A stretch of 64,000 nucleotides of DNA from the NCBI GenBank assembly GCA_019118445.1, contig DWYY01000058.1, positions 1 to 64,000 of the forward strand, given 5' to 3'. The notes under the pieces are model-generated. The model did not search any database. It was not told the origin of the DNA and saw only the letters and a list, made by a program, of their open reading frames with translations. How positions within the stretch are numbered: position 1 is the stretch's first letter; each line of letters opens with the position of its first letter. This DNA comes from Candidatus Eisenbergiella merdipullorum (GTDB taxonomy: Bacteria > Bacillota > Clostridia > Lachnospirales > Lachnospiraceae). This document shows, piece by piece, positions 26,542-34,744 of the stretch. A program made the translations under genes and the position numbers.

Positions 26542-27964
26542 AAAGTGGATGAGACCGGTGGAACTGGTGGAGATCATTCTGAATTTTCTTACGGTATTTT
26601 TCCTGGAAACGGCTCTGTTTTCTGCCTTTGTGCCGCTTGGCAGCGCGGTGGAAAGCGATGCCTTTTATCCGGCGCCCCTTACGGCGCAGCTTCTGCTCGT
26701 GACTGTTCCGGCCTGTTTCTGGCTGATCCGGATCTTTGTCTCCCGTTTCTGGCTTTTCATGCTCCTGCATGCCGCCGTTTTTGCTGCGGCAGTGGGACTT
26801 TTGGGGGACGATGTGTTTCAGAGAGTCCTGTTCGGTTTTTTTGCGGCGCTTTATCTGATCGTCTCTTTCCGTGCGCGTTTACAGGACAGGCGGGAGGAGG
26901 AAGGCCTTCTCGGGCCTGTCGCTGCGGCTATTGCGGCGGCTGTTTCGTTCCTGCTGTGCGCCTATCTGGGTGATGGGGCGGCCTGCGGAAGGATTTTGAA
27001 TGCCGCCCTGCTGTATGCGCTTCTGTTTTTTGCGGATACCTATATGAGAAACCTGGAACGATTTGTGCAGTTCAACAAATCCAGCAACGCGCACATTCCC
27101 GTGCGGCGGATGCTGATCCGGGGCGGAGGGCTGACGCTGGGATGCAGTATCTGTGTGGTGGCGCTCCTTGCGCTTGGAACGAATCAGCCGTTTATGGACC
27201 GGGCGGGGGAAATCCTGCAGAATGGGATCCTGTGGCTTGTCCGGGGATTGCTGCGGCTTGTGGGCCTGCTTTTAAGCTTGTTCGGAAGAAAGGAAGGCGG
27301 TACAGAAATAGCAGCGCAGCAGGAAGCTTCCGTGCAGCAGTTCATGACAGCCGAGATACAGGAGCAGCCCTTTTGGGTGGAGATCCTGCTGCAGATGCTT
27401 CAGTATCTGTTCCTTGCCGCGGGCGCAGCCTTTCTCATTTTTCTTTTGTACAGGGTGGTAGCCGCCGCAGTGAGAAGATTCAATGAGGGAAAGGTGAAGC
27501 GTACAGAGGACGGACAGAAGGCGGAGGAAATCCGGGAAACGCTGAGGACGGAAAGAAGGAAACGAAAAAAAGAGGATTCCCTCAGGATCTTTGCAAGGAC
27601 GCCGGAGGAAAAAATCCGGAGGATATTTGTCAGGACGATACAGCATACGGCGCGTTTCCGCAACCCGGAAGGCCGTCCGGGCGGGGAAAGAGGAAGGGAT
27701 CTGTGGAGAAAAGACGCCAGGGAGAGCCTGGTGCGCGCGAAAACAGCCAGGGAGCTTGCATTCCTGCTGGACGGCCATGGCGGTGAAACTGAAAACAGCG
27801 CGTTTGAAGAACTCGCCCGTCTGTATGAGAAGGCAAGATATGCCGGCATCTCTTATCCTAAGGGGATGCCTCCGGATGACGGACAACGGCGGGAAATCTG
27901 CACCGCGGAGGATGTGAAGCGGGCGGAAGCCTGCCGGGCGGAACTGGCGGGGAAGAAGGGATGA
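26534..27964 (+). CDS. Multi-spanning membrane protein of the MoxR operon, DUF4129-like end
   Basis: 476 residues. About six membrane helices lie within residues 15-165 and one or two more near 195-245 and 285-310; between is an extracytoplasmic loop. The cytosolic C-terminus (about 320-476) is basic and contains FARTPEEKIRRIFVRTIQH and LARLYEKARYAGISY, as in DUF4129-type tails of transglutaminase-like proteins. In many genomes this position holds a membrane transglutaminase, but no Cys-His-Asp transglutaminase core is visible. Overlaps the DUF58 gene by 8 bases. Confidence 0.75.
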   Translation: MNEKWMRPVELVEIILNFLTVFFLETALFSAFVPLGSAVESDAFYPAPLTAQLLLVTVPACFWLIRIFVSRFWLFMLLHAAVFAAAVGLLGDDVFQRVLFGFFAALYLIVSFRARLQDRREEEGLLGPVAAAIAAAVSFLLCAYLGDGAACGRILNAALLYALLFFADTYMRNLERFVQFNKSSNAHIPVRRMLIRGGGLTLGCSICVVALLALGTNQPFMDRAGEILQNGILWLVRGLLRLVGLLLSLFGRKEGGTEIAAQQEASVQQFMTAEIQEQPFWVEILLQMLQYLFLAAGAAFLIFLLYRVVAAAVRRFNEGKVKRTEDGQKAEEIRETLRTERRKRKKEDSLRIFARTPEEKIRRIFVRTIQHTARFRNPEGRPGGERGRDLWRKDARESLVRAKTARELAFLLDGHGGETENSAFEELARLYEKARYAGISYPKGMPPDDGQRREICTAEDVKRAEACRAELAGKKG

Positions 27965-28064
27965 CGAAAAACAAATCGGTCCCATGTGCATAATATAAAT
28001 CATAAAAGGAAGATCGAGGCTCCGCCGGGTGTTTTTGTGCTACGGCGGACTTGGAAAGGAGCAC

Positions 28065-28598
28065 ATGGACGATTTCAGGAAAAATCCGGGAGGCTTTCCG
28101 CCCTTTTACCCAAAGACGGGAGCGGAAGGCAGGAGAAACCAGGCCGGGATGGGCGGGAGGGCGCTGCCTTTTTATATGACATATCCTCTGCCCATGTTCT
28201 GGGAGGAAGAGGATGCGGCGTCGCGGGATCTGGATTATCTGATCCAGCTTTATCCGGAGAAGGCAAAAAAATACCGGGAAAGGATCAGCAGAATCCTGGA
28301 CAGCATGGATTACCGGGGAAGCATGATCTATGATGAGTATCCGGACAGACTGGCGCTGTTCCGGCTTGCGGAAAATATCCAGTCGCAGATCCAGGAAGAA
28401 GAAGAAAAGGAAGCGGCATCCGGGAACGGGAATGCAGGGGAAAGAACGGCGGCCGGGACTCCTGGTCAGATGGCAGACCGGAAAGACAGAAAGACGCTGA
28501 TCCAGATCCTGCTTTATTATGAGATTTTCCGGAGACGGCGCGGACGCGGGAAATCCTGGAGGGGATGGAGTCCCGGAGGAGAAAATGGCAGTTTTTAA
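28065..28598 (+). CDS. Hypothetical protein, YxxI-rich small cytosolic protein
   Basis: 177 residues from ATG 28065, which has AAAGGAG; an earlier in-frame ATG at 28029 lacks one. The N-terminus is Gly/Pro-rich; the middle, DLDYLIQLYPEKAKKYRERISRILDSMDYRGSMIYDEYPDRLALFRLAENIQSQI, is helical and looks conserved-protein-like; a charged linker and a second helical part, LIQILLYYEIFRRRR, follow. No family recognised. It lies 100 bases after the MoxR operon and may be co-transcribed. Confidence 0.68.
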   Translation: MDDFRKNPGGFPPFYPKTGAEGRRNQAGMGGRALPFYMTYPLPMFWEEEDAASRDLDYLIQLYPEKAKKYRERISRILDSMDYRGSMIYDEYPDRLALFRLAENIQSQIQEEEEKEAASGNGNAGERTAAGTPGQMADRKDRKTLIQILLYYEIFRRRRGRGKSWRGWSPGGENGSF

Positions 28599-28607
28599 AA
28601 ATATCGG

Positions 28608-28636
28608 TTGAGTATTCCCGGAAAAATTATTACAAT
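28608..28636 (+). promoter_or_regulatory. Promoter of the methyltransferase gene
   Basis: TTGAGT (28608-28613) and TACAAT (28631-28636) are spaced 17 bases, 104 bases before the start codon. Confidence 0.6.
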
Positions 28637-28658
28637 GGTTGTGGCGGACGAAAAACAG

Positions 28659-28712
28659 GGGGCGCAGGAGGTCCGGAAAGCAAAAAGGCTTTGCGGAACG
28701 TCTGCGCCGTCT
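28659..28712 (+). promoter_or_regulatory. Long hairpin in the methyltransferase leader
   Basis: GGCGCAG and CTGCGCC enclose a second stem (TCCGgAAAGC with GGCTTTgCGGA, AAAAA loop), making a long near-continuous hairpin between promoter and ribosome site. No T-run of length follows, so attenuation is possible but not shown. Confidence 0.55.
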
Positions 28713-28739
28713 TTCCGATTGACAGAAAGGATATGCGGA

Positions 28740-29900
28740 ATGGATGAATTACGCGCTCTTTTGCAGGAAAGCCTGAATGGAGGGCTGTATCAGATGACGG
28801 CGGGAGGCCCGAGAAAAAAGGAAGGAGATACCCGTCTGAAGGTGAGGCCAGTCATGATCCGGGACAGGCTTCTTTTTCAGGTGGAATCCTTCCGCGGCAA
28901 TCAGGTCTTCCACAGGAACCTGCCTGCAAAGGAAGCTCTGGAGACCATCCTGGAGGCGATGTCCGGCTTCCGCCAGCTTTCCGTACAGACGTCCCGTTTT
29001 CAGGCGGAGGCGCTGGTGAGCAAAAAAGGAAAAGTAACGGTAAGGAAAAAAGAAAACAAGACGCGTCAGGCACAGGACGGGCCTGACGCGCTCCGGCTGG
29101 CGCATAACAGAAAGAAAAAATATATTTTGGAGGAAGGCCGTCCAGTCCCTTTCCTCATCGATCTGGGCGTCCAGACGACAGACGGCAGGACGGTAAAGAG
29201 CAGGTATGATAAATTCCGCCAGATCAACCGGTTTCTGGAATTCATCGCCGATATCATGCCCATACTTCCAAAGGACAGATGTGTGAGGATCATTGATTTC
29301 GGCTGCGGGAAAAGCTATCTGACCTTTGCCATGTATTATTATCTGCATGAGCTCTGCGGTCTGGATATCCGCGTGACCGGGCTGGACCTGAAGGCGGACG
29401 TGATCAGACACTGCAGTGGGCTGGCTGAGAAATATGGTTATCAGAAGCTGGATTTCCTGCAGGGGGATATCGCAGATTTTGAAGGAGAGGACAGCGTGGA
29501 TATGGTGGTGACCCTTCATGCCTGCGATACGGCTACGGACTATGCGTTGTACAAGGCGGTGAAATGGAACGCGGAGGTCATCCTGTCCGTTCCCTGCTGC
29601 CAGCATGAGGTGAACCGGCAGATCAGAAGCGAGGCGCTCGCCCCGGCCCTGAAATACGGCCTGATAAAGGAGCGCATGTCAGCCCTGTTTACGGATTCCA
29701 TCCGCGCCTGCCTGCTGGAGGAACAGGGCTATGAGACACAGCTTCTGGAGTTCATCGATATGGAACATACGCCTAAGAACATTCTCATCCGCGCGGTGAA
29801 AAAGCAGGGTGCGGAAGGCGTAAGGAAAGACACCGGCGTGAAGAAAATGACGGAATTTCTGCATGTGCATACCTGCCTGCAGGAGCTGTTCGGAAAATAA
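28740..29900 (+). CDS. SAM-dependent methyltransferase (Methyltransf_32-like)
   Basis: 386 residues from ATG 28740 with AAAGG at 28726-28730. An N-terminal domain of about 150 residues is followed by SKYDKFRQINRFLEFI-like SRYDKFRQINRFLEFI and a Rossmann methyltransferase core: RIIDFGCGKSYLTFAMYYYL (SAM loop), VTGLDLKADVI, MVVTLHACDTATDYAL and SVPCCQHE. The CDTATD and PCCQHE motifs are typical of a family of putative RNA methyltransferases. The target is not known. It lies between the MoxR neighbourhood and a large surface protein. Confidence 0.87.
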   Translation: MDELRALLQESLNGGLYQMTAGGPRKKEGDTRLKVRPVMIRDRLLFQVESFRGNQVFHRNLPAKEALETILEAMSGFRQLSVQTSRFQAEALVSKKGKVTVRKKENKTRQAQDGPDALRLAHNRKKKYILEEGRPVPFLIDLGVQTTDGRTVKSRYDKFRQINRFLEFIADIMPILPKDRCVRIIDFGCGKSYLTFAMYYYLHELCGLDIRVTGLDLKADVIRHCSGLAEKYGYQKLDFLQGDIADFEGEDSVDMVVTLHACDTATDYALYKAVKWNAEVILSVPCCQHEVNRQIRSEALAPALKYGLIKERMSALFTDSIRACLLEEQGYETQLLEFIDMEHTPKNILIRAVKKQGAEGVRKDTGVKKMTEFLHVHTCLQELFGK

Positions 29901-29951
29901 ATCCCGGGCGGCCTGCTGGCTGACCGAAAGAAAAAGAAAACAGGAGCGTTC

Positions 29952-32480
29952 ATGAAAAAAACGATTATCAGGGGCTGTGTATGTGTTGTCACATTCGTGG
30001 CGGCGCTCATCATAAGCAGCATGCTGCTGAACAGGGGAAATACGGATATGACGGTGGATATGGAGCCTTCCAGGCTCCCGTTGGTATATGTGGATGCGGA
30101 CGGCCTGCGCGTCAACATGATGAACGGCTACCTGAACGAGATGGAAGAGGAATACATGATCGGCAGGATCATGCCGATCGGGATGGACAGAAGGCTTTCC
30201 GTCGGAATTTTAACATACGGGGAACCGGTGGAGGCGGTAGCATTTGAAGTGCGAAGCGCCGACGGGACAAGGCTGGTGGAGGATACCGAGGTTACGGGCT
30301 TAAAGGAGGAGAACGGCGTTATCCGGGCGGATATCGTTCTGAAAGACCTGATCGATGAAGGAACGGAATATTGCCTGATCTTCAAACTCACCCTGGAAGA
30401 TGAAAAGGAAGCCTCCTATTATATGAGGGTGGTCCAGGAGGAAAATTCCGGTGTGCAGGAAAAGCTGGACTTTGTTGCGGATTTCAGCGAATCTACCTTT
30501 GATGATGCCTCCTGCGCCAGCCTCGCCGTCTATATGGAGACGAATTCAGGAGCGGATAATTCAACGCTGAGCCGGGTGACGATCCACAGCAGCCTGGATC
30601 AGCTTGGCTGGGGAAATCTGGATGTGCGCCGGGAGACGGAACCGGTATTTACCATTCAAGACATGACGGAACAGACGGCAGCGATCACTGTGGAGTATCT
30701 AGTGAGCTATACCAGATATGAAAGAGAGGTCTATGCGTTCGTAAAAGAGGTCTATCGGATCCGGACAGGGACTGAGAGAATGTATCTGCTCGATTATGAA
30801 CGCACCATGAACGAATATTTTGCCGGGGATTCCTCTGCTTTTGTGGATGAGGAAGTGGTGCTCGGCATCCGTGACACCGACGTGGAGATGGCGGAGAGCG
30901 AAGGAGGGAACATTGTTGCTTTCGCTCAGAACGGCGTGCTGTACAGCCTGAATATAACGGAAAACAAGATGGCAAAGCTGTTTTCCTTTCATGATCCGGG
31001 AAATCTGGACGAAAGAGCATTCATAGATGGGAGGAATTTTAAAATCCTGCAGGTAGACGAGGCGGGGAATGTCTTTTTCATGGTATATGGATATATCAGC
31101 GCGGGGCGCAGGGAAGGGCTGTGCGGCGCCCAGGTCTATTTTTATGACAGCTCTGCGAATACGGTAGAGGAGCTGGCCTTCCTGCCGGGAGAAAAGTCTC
31201 CTGAAATCCTGAAGGCGCAGATCGATCAGCTCGCTTATATCAACGGAAAATATGAATTGTATCTGTTCTTGAACGACAGCATCTGCTGTGTGCATCTGGA
31301 CACCCAGACGGTGGATGTAACGGCAGAGAACCTGAGCATGGACAGCTGCCGTGTCTCTGAGAGCAATCGGATGATCGCATGGCAGAACGGAGAAAAATAT
31401 GCGGCCGATTCCCTGATCCTGATGAATTTAAGCACCGGTGAACAGACAGAAATCCAGGCCGGAAGCGGAAATTATATCCTTCCTCTCGGCTTTATGGGAG
31501 AGGATATCGTATATGGGATCGCCAGACAGTCGGATCTTGTGCGGGATGACACGGGGGCTGTTGTCTTCCCAATGTATCAGGTCAGGATTCAGGATGAAAG
31601 CGGAGAAATCCTGATGACCTATGAAAAGGAGGGCTTTTATGTCACCGGCTGTGAGATGAGTGGCAACCAGATCATTTTAAGCCGCGTGGAAAGGGATTTC
31701 CAGGGGGATTATGCGGCATGTGAGGAGGACCAGATCGTGAGCAGCGAGACGGAAACCCCGAGGGCCAACACGATCATCACAGTTCCCACGGAAAATGACG
31801 ACCGCCTGACAGAGATCCAGCTGCGAAGCAGCGTGAAAACCGGGCAGTTAAAATTTCTTACGCCCGGCGAGGTGCTCTATGAAGGAAGCAGGCAGGTGGA
31901 TATACCGCCGTCAGAAGAAAATGTAGAGCTCTACTATGTGTACAGCCTGGACGGAGAAGTCACGTTCGCAGCTGATCCCCGGGAAGCGATAGAACTGGCG
32001 CAGGAGACTTCCGGTTTCGTAACAGCGCGAGGAGGCTTCTATATCTGGAGGACGGAACGGCTTCATACAGCAAACCAGATCATGGCCATTGAAGGGACGG
32101 CTGCCGGAGAAGAAAGAGACAGCCTGGAGGTATGTCTGGATGCAATCCTTTCCTATGAGGGCGTGACCAGAAATACGGGATACCTGCTGGAACAGGGAAA
32201 AACGGTATCGGAAATCCTGCAGGAAAACATGGAGAATGTGCTGGTCCTTGATCTAACGGGATGCAGTCTGGAGAGTGTCCTGTACTATCCGGACCGGGAA
32301 ATCCCAGTGCTCGCTCTCCTGGACGACGGTAGCGCGGTCCTGATCACCGGCTTTAATGAAAGAAATGTGATCCTGATGGACCCGCAGACCGGCCAGATTT
32401 CCCGGATGGGACAAAACGACGCAGCAGCCTGGTTTGAAGAGAACGGAAATGTCTTCCTCTCTTATATGAGGACTGAGTGA
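29952..32480 (+). CDS. Large membrane-anchored surface protein with degenerate C39-like domain
   Basis: 842 residues. One N-terminal membrane helix (about 8-25) anchors an extracytoplasmic protein. Residues about 30-250 are beta-rich; about 290-560 have repeated strands compatible with a beta-propeller; the end from about 710 looks like a peptidase C39-type domain: CLDAILSYEG near the expected catalytic Cys, then VLALLDDGSAVLITGFNERNVILMDPQTG. The His that normally precedes the V-I-T-G-Y stretch is not seen, so proteolysis is doubtful. No specific function. CAGGAG lies before ATG 29952. Confidence 0.72.
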   Translation: MKKTIIRGCVCVVTFVAALIISSMLLNRGNTDMTVDMEPSRLPLVYVDADGLRVNMMNGYLNEMEEEYMIGRIMPIGMDRRLSVGILTYGEPVEAVAFEVRSADGTRLVEDTEVTGLKEENGVIRADIVLKDLIDEGTEYCLIFKLTLEDEKEASYYMRVVQEENSGVQEKLDFVADFSESTFDDASCASLAVYMETNSGADNSTLSRVTIHSSLDQLGWGNLDVRRETEPVFTIQDMTEQTAAITVEYLVSYTRYEREVYAFVKEVYRIRTGTERMYLLDYERTMNEYFAGDSSAFVDEEVVLGIRDTDVEMAESEGGNIVAFAQNGVLYSLNITENKMAKLFSFHDPGNLDERAFIDGRNFKILQVDEAGNVFFMVYGYISAGRREGLCGAQVYFYDSSANTVEELAFLPGEKSPEILKAQIDQLAYINGKYELYLFLNDSICCVHLDTQTVDVTAENLSMDSCRVSESNRMIAWQNGEKYAADSLILMNLSTGEQTEIQAGSGNYILPLGFMGEDIVYGIARQSDLVRDDTGAVVFPMYQVRIQDESGEILMTYEKEGFYVTGCEMSGNQIILSRVERDFQGDYAACEEDQIVSSETETPRANTIITVPTENDDRLTEIQLRSSVKTGQLKFLTPGEVLYEGSRQVDIPPSEENVELYYVYSLDGEVTFAADPREAIELAQETSGFVTARGGFYIWRTERLHTANQIMAIEGTAAGEERDSLEVCLDAILSYEGVTRNTGYLLEQGKTVSEILQENMENVLVLDLTGCSLESVLYYPDREIPVLALLDDGSAVLITGFNERNVILMDPQTGQISRMGQNDAAAWFEENGNVFLSYMRTE

Positions 32481-32514
32481 AGGCAGAAAGGAATAAAAAA
32501 GATACAAAATAAAT

Positions 32515-32548
32515 TTGGGAGACAGCCGGCATCGGCCGTCTCCCTTGC
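32515..32548. terminator. Hairpin between convergent genes
   Basis: GGGAGAC.GCCG pairs with CGGC.GTCTCCC (32517-32544). T-runs are weak on both sides, but the position between convergent genes suits termination. Confidence 0.65.
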
Positions 32549-32562
32549 CGTTTCAGAAGACT

Positions 32563-33087
32563 TCAGAAGTTTTCCTGGAAAATCTGGGAGCGGTATTTAT
32601 TTAACGTAAATGCGAGCAGCAGTCCGAGGACTCCGCAGGAAATGATCTCTCCGGCTCCCACAGTCAGAAAGGAAAGCCAAAGAGGAGTAATGCCGTAGGC
32701 ATAACGTAGTACGAACGGGACGATGACAGTATTCGCGATAATGGGGGGAAGGGGAGCCAGAAGCGCCTTCCGGGGAAAGCCTTTTTCAGATGTATTCCAT
32801 ATGCTTCTCAGCTTCCGGGTTCCCAATGCGCCGATCAGGGTGGCGATGGAACCGAAAATGATGTCCGGAAGGGCGCAGCCTGTCAGGATGTTGCTGATCA
32901 GACAGCCGACGAAAAGTCCGGGGATCGCGGCGGGGGTAAACAGGGGAAGGATGGTAAGAGCTTCCGAGAAACGGACCTGAACGGCATAATTGGCAAGTCC
33001 TAAGGCGTTGGCCACGAAGGTGAGCACAACATAGAGGGCGGCGATCATCGCCGCCTGGGTCAACAGATGGATGCTTTTCTTGTTCAT
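32563..33087 (-). CDS. queT: QueT-family transporter (queuosine precursor uptake)
   Basis: 174 residues, five or six membrane helices. AAMIAALYVVLTFVANALGLANYAVQVRFSEALTILPLFTPAAIPGLFVGCLISNIL is typical of QueT (COG4708), the substrate-binding S component of an ECF-type transporter for a queuosine precursor. Energy-coupling genes are not in the window. AAAGGAG before ATG 33087. The leader is long and structured, and QueT genes are often under preQ1 riboswitches, so regulation by precursor is likely. Confidence 0.9.
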   Translation of the reverse strand: MNKKSIHLLTQAAMIAALYVVLTFVANALGLANYAVQVRFSEALTILPLFTPAAIPGLFVGCLISNILTGCALPDIIFGSIATLIGALGTRKLRSIWNTSEKGFPRKALLAPLPPIIANTVIVPFVLRYAYGITPLWLSFLTVGAGEIISCGVLGLLLAFTLNKYRSQIFQENF

Positions 33088-33212
33088 TTTTTCTTTTCTC
33101 CTTTAGTTTTGTTTTACGAGTGGAAGGTCTCGAACACTCGGCACATTTTACGGCGGTGACCGCCGGCAAGCCCTGATAGACCTTGGTTTTTAGAGGGTTT
33201 GCAACGTGTGGT
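33088..33212 (-). promoter_or_regulatory. Structured queT leader, candidate preQ1 riboswitch
   Basis: Reading on the minus strand from the promoter: a stem GCAAACCC / GGGCTTGC (33164-33203) with an A-rich internal strand CTAAAAACCAAGG, then a palindromic hairpin CGGCGGTCACCGCCG (33151-33165), then CGAGTG / CACTCG (33118-33139), then an A-rich stretch containing AGGAG. The stem with A-rich partner resembles parts of known preQ1 classes, best recalled for class III, but I cannot assign a class from memory. Confidence 0.5.
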
Positions 33213-33241
33213 AGTATAGCATGAAAAGAGCGGGAAATCAA
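33213..33241 (-). promoter_or_regulatory. Promoter of queT
   Basis: TTGATT (33236-33241), 17-base spacer, TATACT (33213-33218) with TGC before it, giving an extended -10. Confidence 0.75.
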
Positions 33242-33317
33242 CCTTTAAGCCCAAATTATGCCAAAATCGATTGCTGATATGGAGTGATATGTTATTTCCC
33301 TTGAATTTAAGTTGGTT

Positions 33318-33431
33318 TTAGAAATAGCCGCCAATCTTTGCTAGGGACTGGGCGGTTATTTCTTTGCGTCTATGTAAGCTATCAGGGTGGGGGAAGACCA
33401 GCGATAACAGTTCAAAGTCGATCATATCCAT
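33318..33431 (-). CDS. Short open frame, possible relic of a holin-like toxin
   Basis: 37 codons from ATG 33431 with GAGGGG before it. The start MDMIDFELLSLVF resembles the beginning of small putative holin-like toxins, but the membrane helix is interrupted (PHPDS) and the frame then reads through an arm of a large hairpin, GAAATAGCCGCC / GCGGTTATTTC (33321-33362), often found after such toxin genes. I read it as an internally deleted remnant. Not a confident gene. Confidence 0.35.
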   Translation of the reverse strand: MDMIDFELLSLVFPHPDSLHRRKEITAQSLAKIGGYF

Positions 33432-33493
33432 CCCCTCTTTCGTGCCGGATTCCCGGAGTTGAAGCCCTGCCTCAAAAATGACTCTGCTGCGGC

Positions 33494-33526
33494 CCAAAAA
33501 AGGATGCCGCCTAAGGCGGCATCCTC
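33494..33526 (-). terminator. Terminator of the prs transcript
   Basis: AGGATGCCGCC and GGCGGCATCCT make a perfect 11-bp stem with a 3-base loop; on the minus strand a T6 run follows. Confidence 0.92.
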
Positions 33527-33557
33527 AATGGGATAATTCATTTAAAAAAATGGAAGA

Positions 33558-34736
33558 TCAGAGCTTTCCGCTCCGGTACTTCGCCAGAAGCTTCTGGATT
33601 TTTTCGTTGGGACTTAACAGATCGCTGATGGAGGTATCATGGTTCAGCGTATCAATGAGGTAAGCCACATATTTGCTCATGCTGCAGTTGACGTACCATT
33701 CGCGTTCGAGCAGTTCCGGCGGCTGATAGATCAGATTGGTGGTCAGCACGCGGTCGATGATTCCTTCTTGATAGGCCTTATCAAAGCTGGCGAGACCGTT
33801 TGTGAACAGGCCGAAGGTGGCGCAGATGAAGATCTTGCGGGCCTTTCTCTTCTTCAGAGCGGCGGCAACCTCGCAGACGCTTTCGCCGGAGGAGATCATA
33901 TCGTCGATGATGAGCATATCCTTGCCCTCCACATCGGAGCCAAGGAACTCGTGGGCAACGATCGGGTTGCGGCCGTTGACGATGCGGGTATAGTCCCTTC
34001 TCTTATAGAACATGCCCATGTCCAGGCCGAGTACGTTGGCAATGTAGATGGCACGGCTCATGCCGCCTTCGTCGGGGCTGATGACCATCATATGGTCCGC
34101 GTCGATGATAAGATCCTTCTGATTGCGAAGCAGGTTCTTGATGAACTGATAAGCGGGCTGCACAGTCTCAAAGCCATGCAGGGGAATCGCGTTCTGGACT
34201 CTCGGATCGTGCGCGTCGAAGGTAATGATATTTTCCACGCCCATGTGTACCAGTTCCTGCAGGGCGATGGCGCAGTCCAACGACTCACGGCTGGAACGCT
34301 TGTGCTGCCTGCCTTCATACAGGTAGGGCATGATGACGTTGATCCTGCGGGCCTTGCCTCCGACGGCTGAGATGATGCGCTTCAGGTCCTGATAATGGTC
34401 GTCAGGGGACATATGGTTTTTCTCTCCGAAGAGGGAATAGGTCAGGCTGTGATTTACTACATCCACGAGAAGATAAAGATCCATTCCGCGGACGGACTCC
34501 TCAATGACTCCCTTTGCCTCGCCGGTCCCGAAACGGGGCACACGGCTTTTCAGCAGATAAGAATCGCGCTGATAGCCAGCAAAGATCAGGCTGTTTTTAT
34601 GCTCGCTTTCCCTTTCCCTGCGCCATTTCACAAGATAGTGGTCCACCTGTTCGCCAAGGGACTGACAGCCTGCCAGGGGGATAATGCCGAGAGAGCCTGC
34701 AGGGATCGTTTCCAAGTTTCTTTTTTCTTCCGCCAT
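33558..34736 (-). CDS. prs: Ribose-phosphate pyrophosphokinase, long Clostridial form
   Basis: 392 residues, longer than the common 315-residue form because of an N-terminal extension and inserts. The core has GRQHKRSSRES, ITFDAHDPRVQNAIP, ISPDEGGMSRA and the PRPP loop MLIIDDMISSGESV. It makes PRPP from ribose-5-phosphate and ATP for nucleotide, His and NAD synthesis; rpiB and upp elsewhere in the window use the same pool. ATG 34736 has GTGAGG; ATG 34748 is an alternative. A DnaC-like gene ends 8 bases upstream, so they share a transcript. Confidence 0.92.
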   Translation of the reverse strand: MAEEKRNLETIPAGSLGIIPLAGCQSLGEQVDHYLVKWRRERESEHKNSLIFAGYQRDSYLLKSRVPRFGTGEAKGVIEESVRGMDLYLLVDVVNHSLTYSLFGEKNHMSPDDHYQDLKRIISAVGGKARRINVIMPYLYEGRQHKRSSRESLDCAIALQELVHMGVENIITFDAHDPRVQNAIPLHGFETVQPAYQFIKNLLRNQKDLIIDADHMMVISPDEGGMSRAIYIANVLGLDMGMFYKRRDYTRIVNGRNPIVAHEFLGSDVEGKDMLIIDDMISSGESVCEVAAALKKRKARKIFICATFGLFTNGLASFDKAYQEGIIDRVLTTNLIYQPPELLEREWYVNCSMSKYVAYLIDTLNHDTSISDLLSPNEKIQKLLAKYRSGKL

Positions 34737-34744
34737 GGGAGTCC

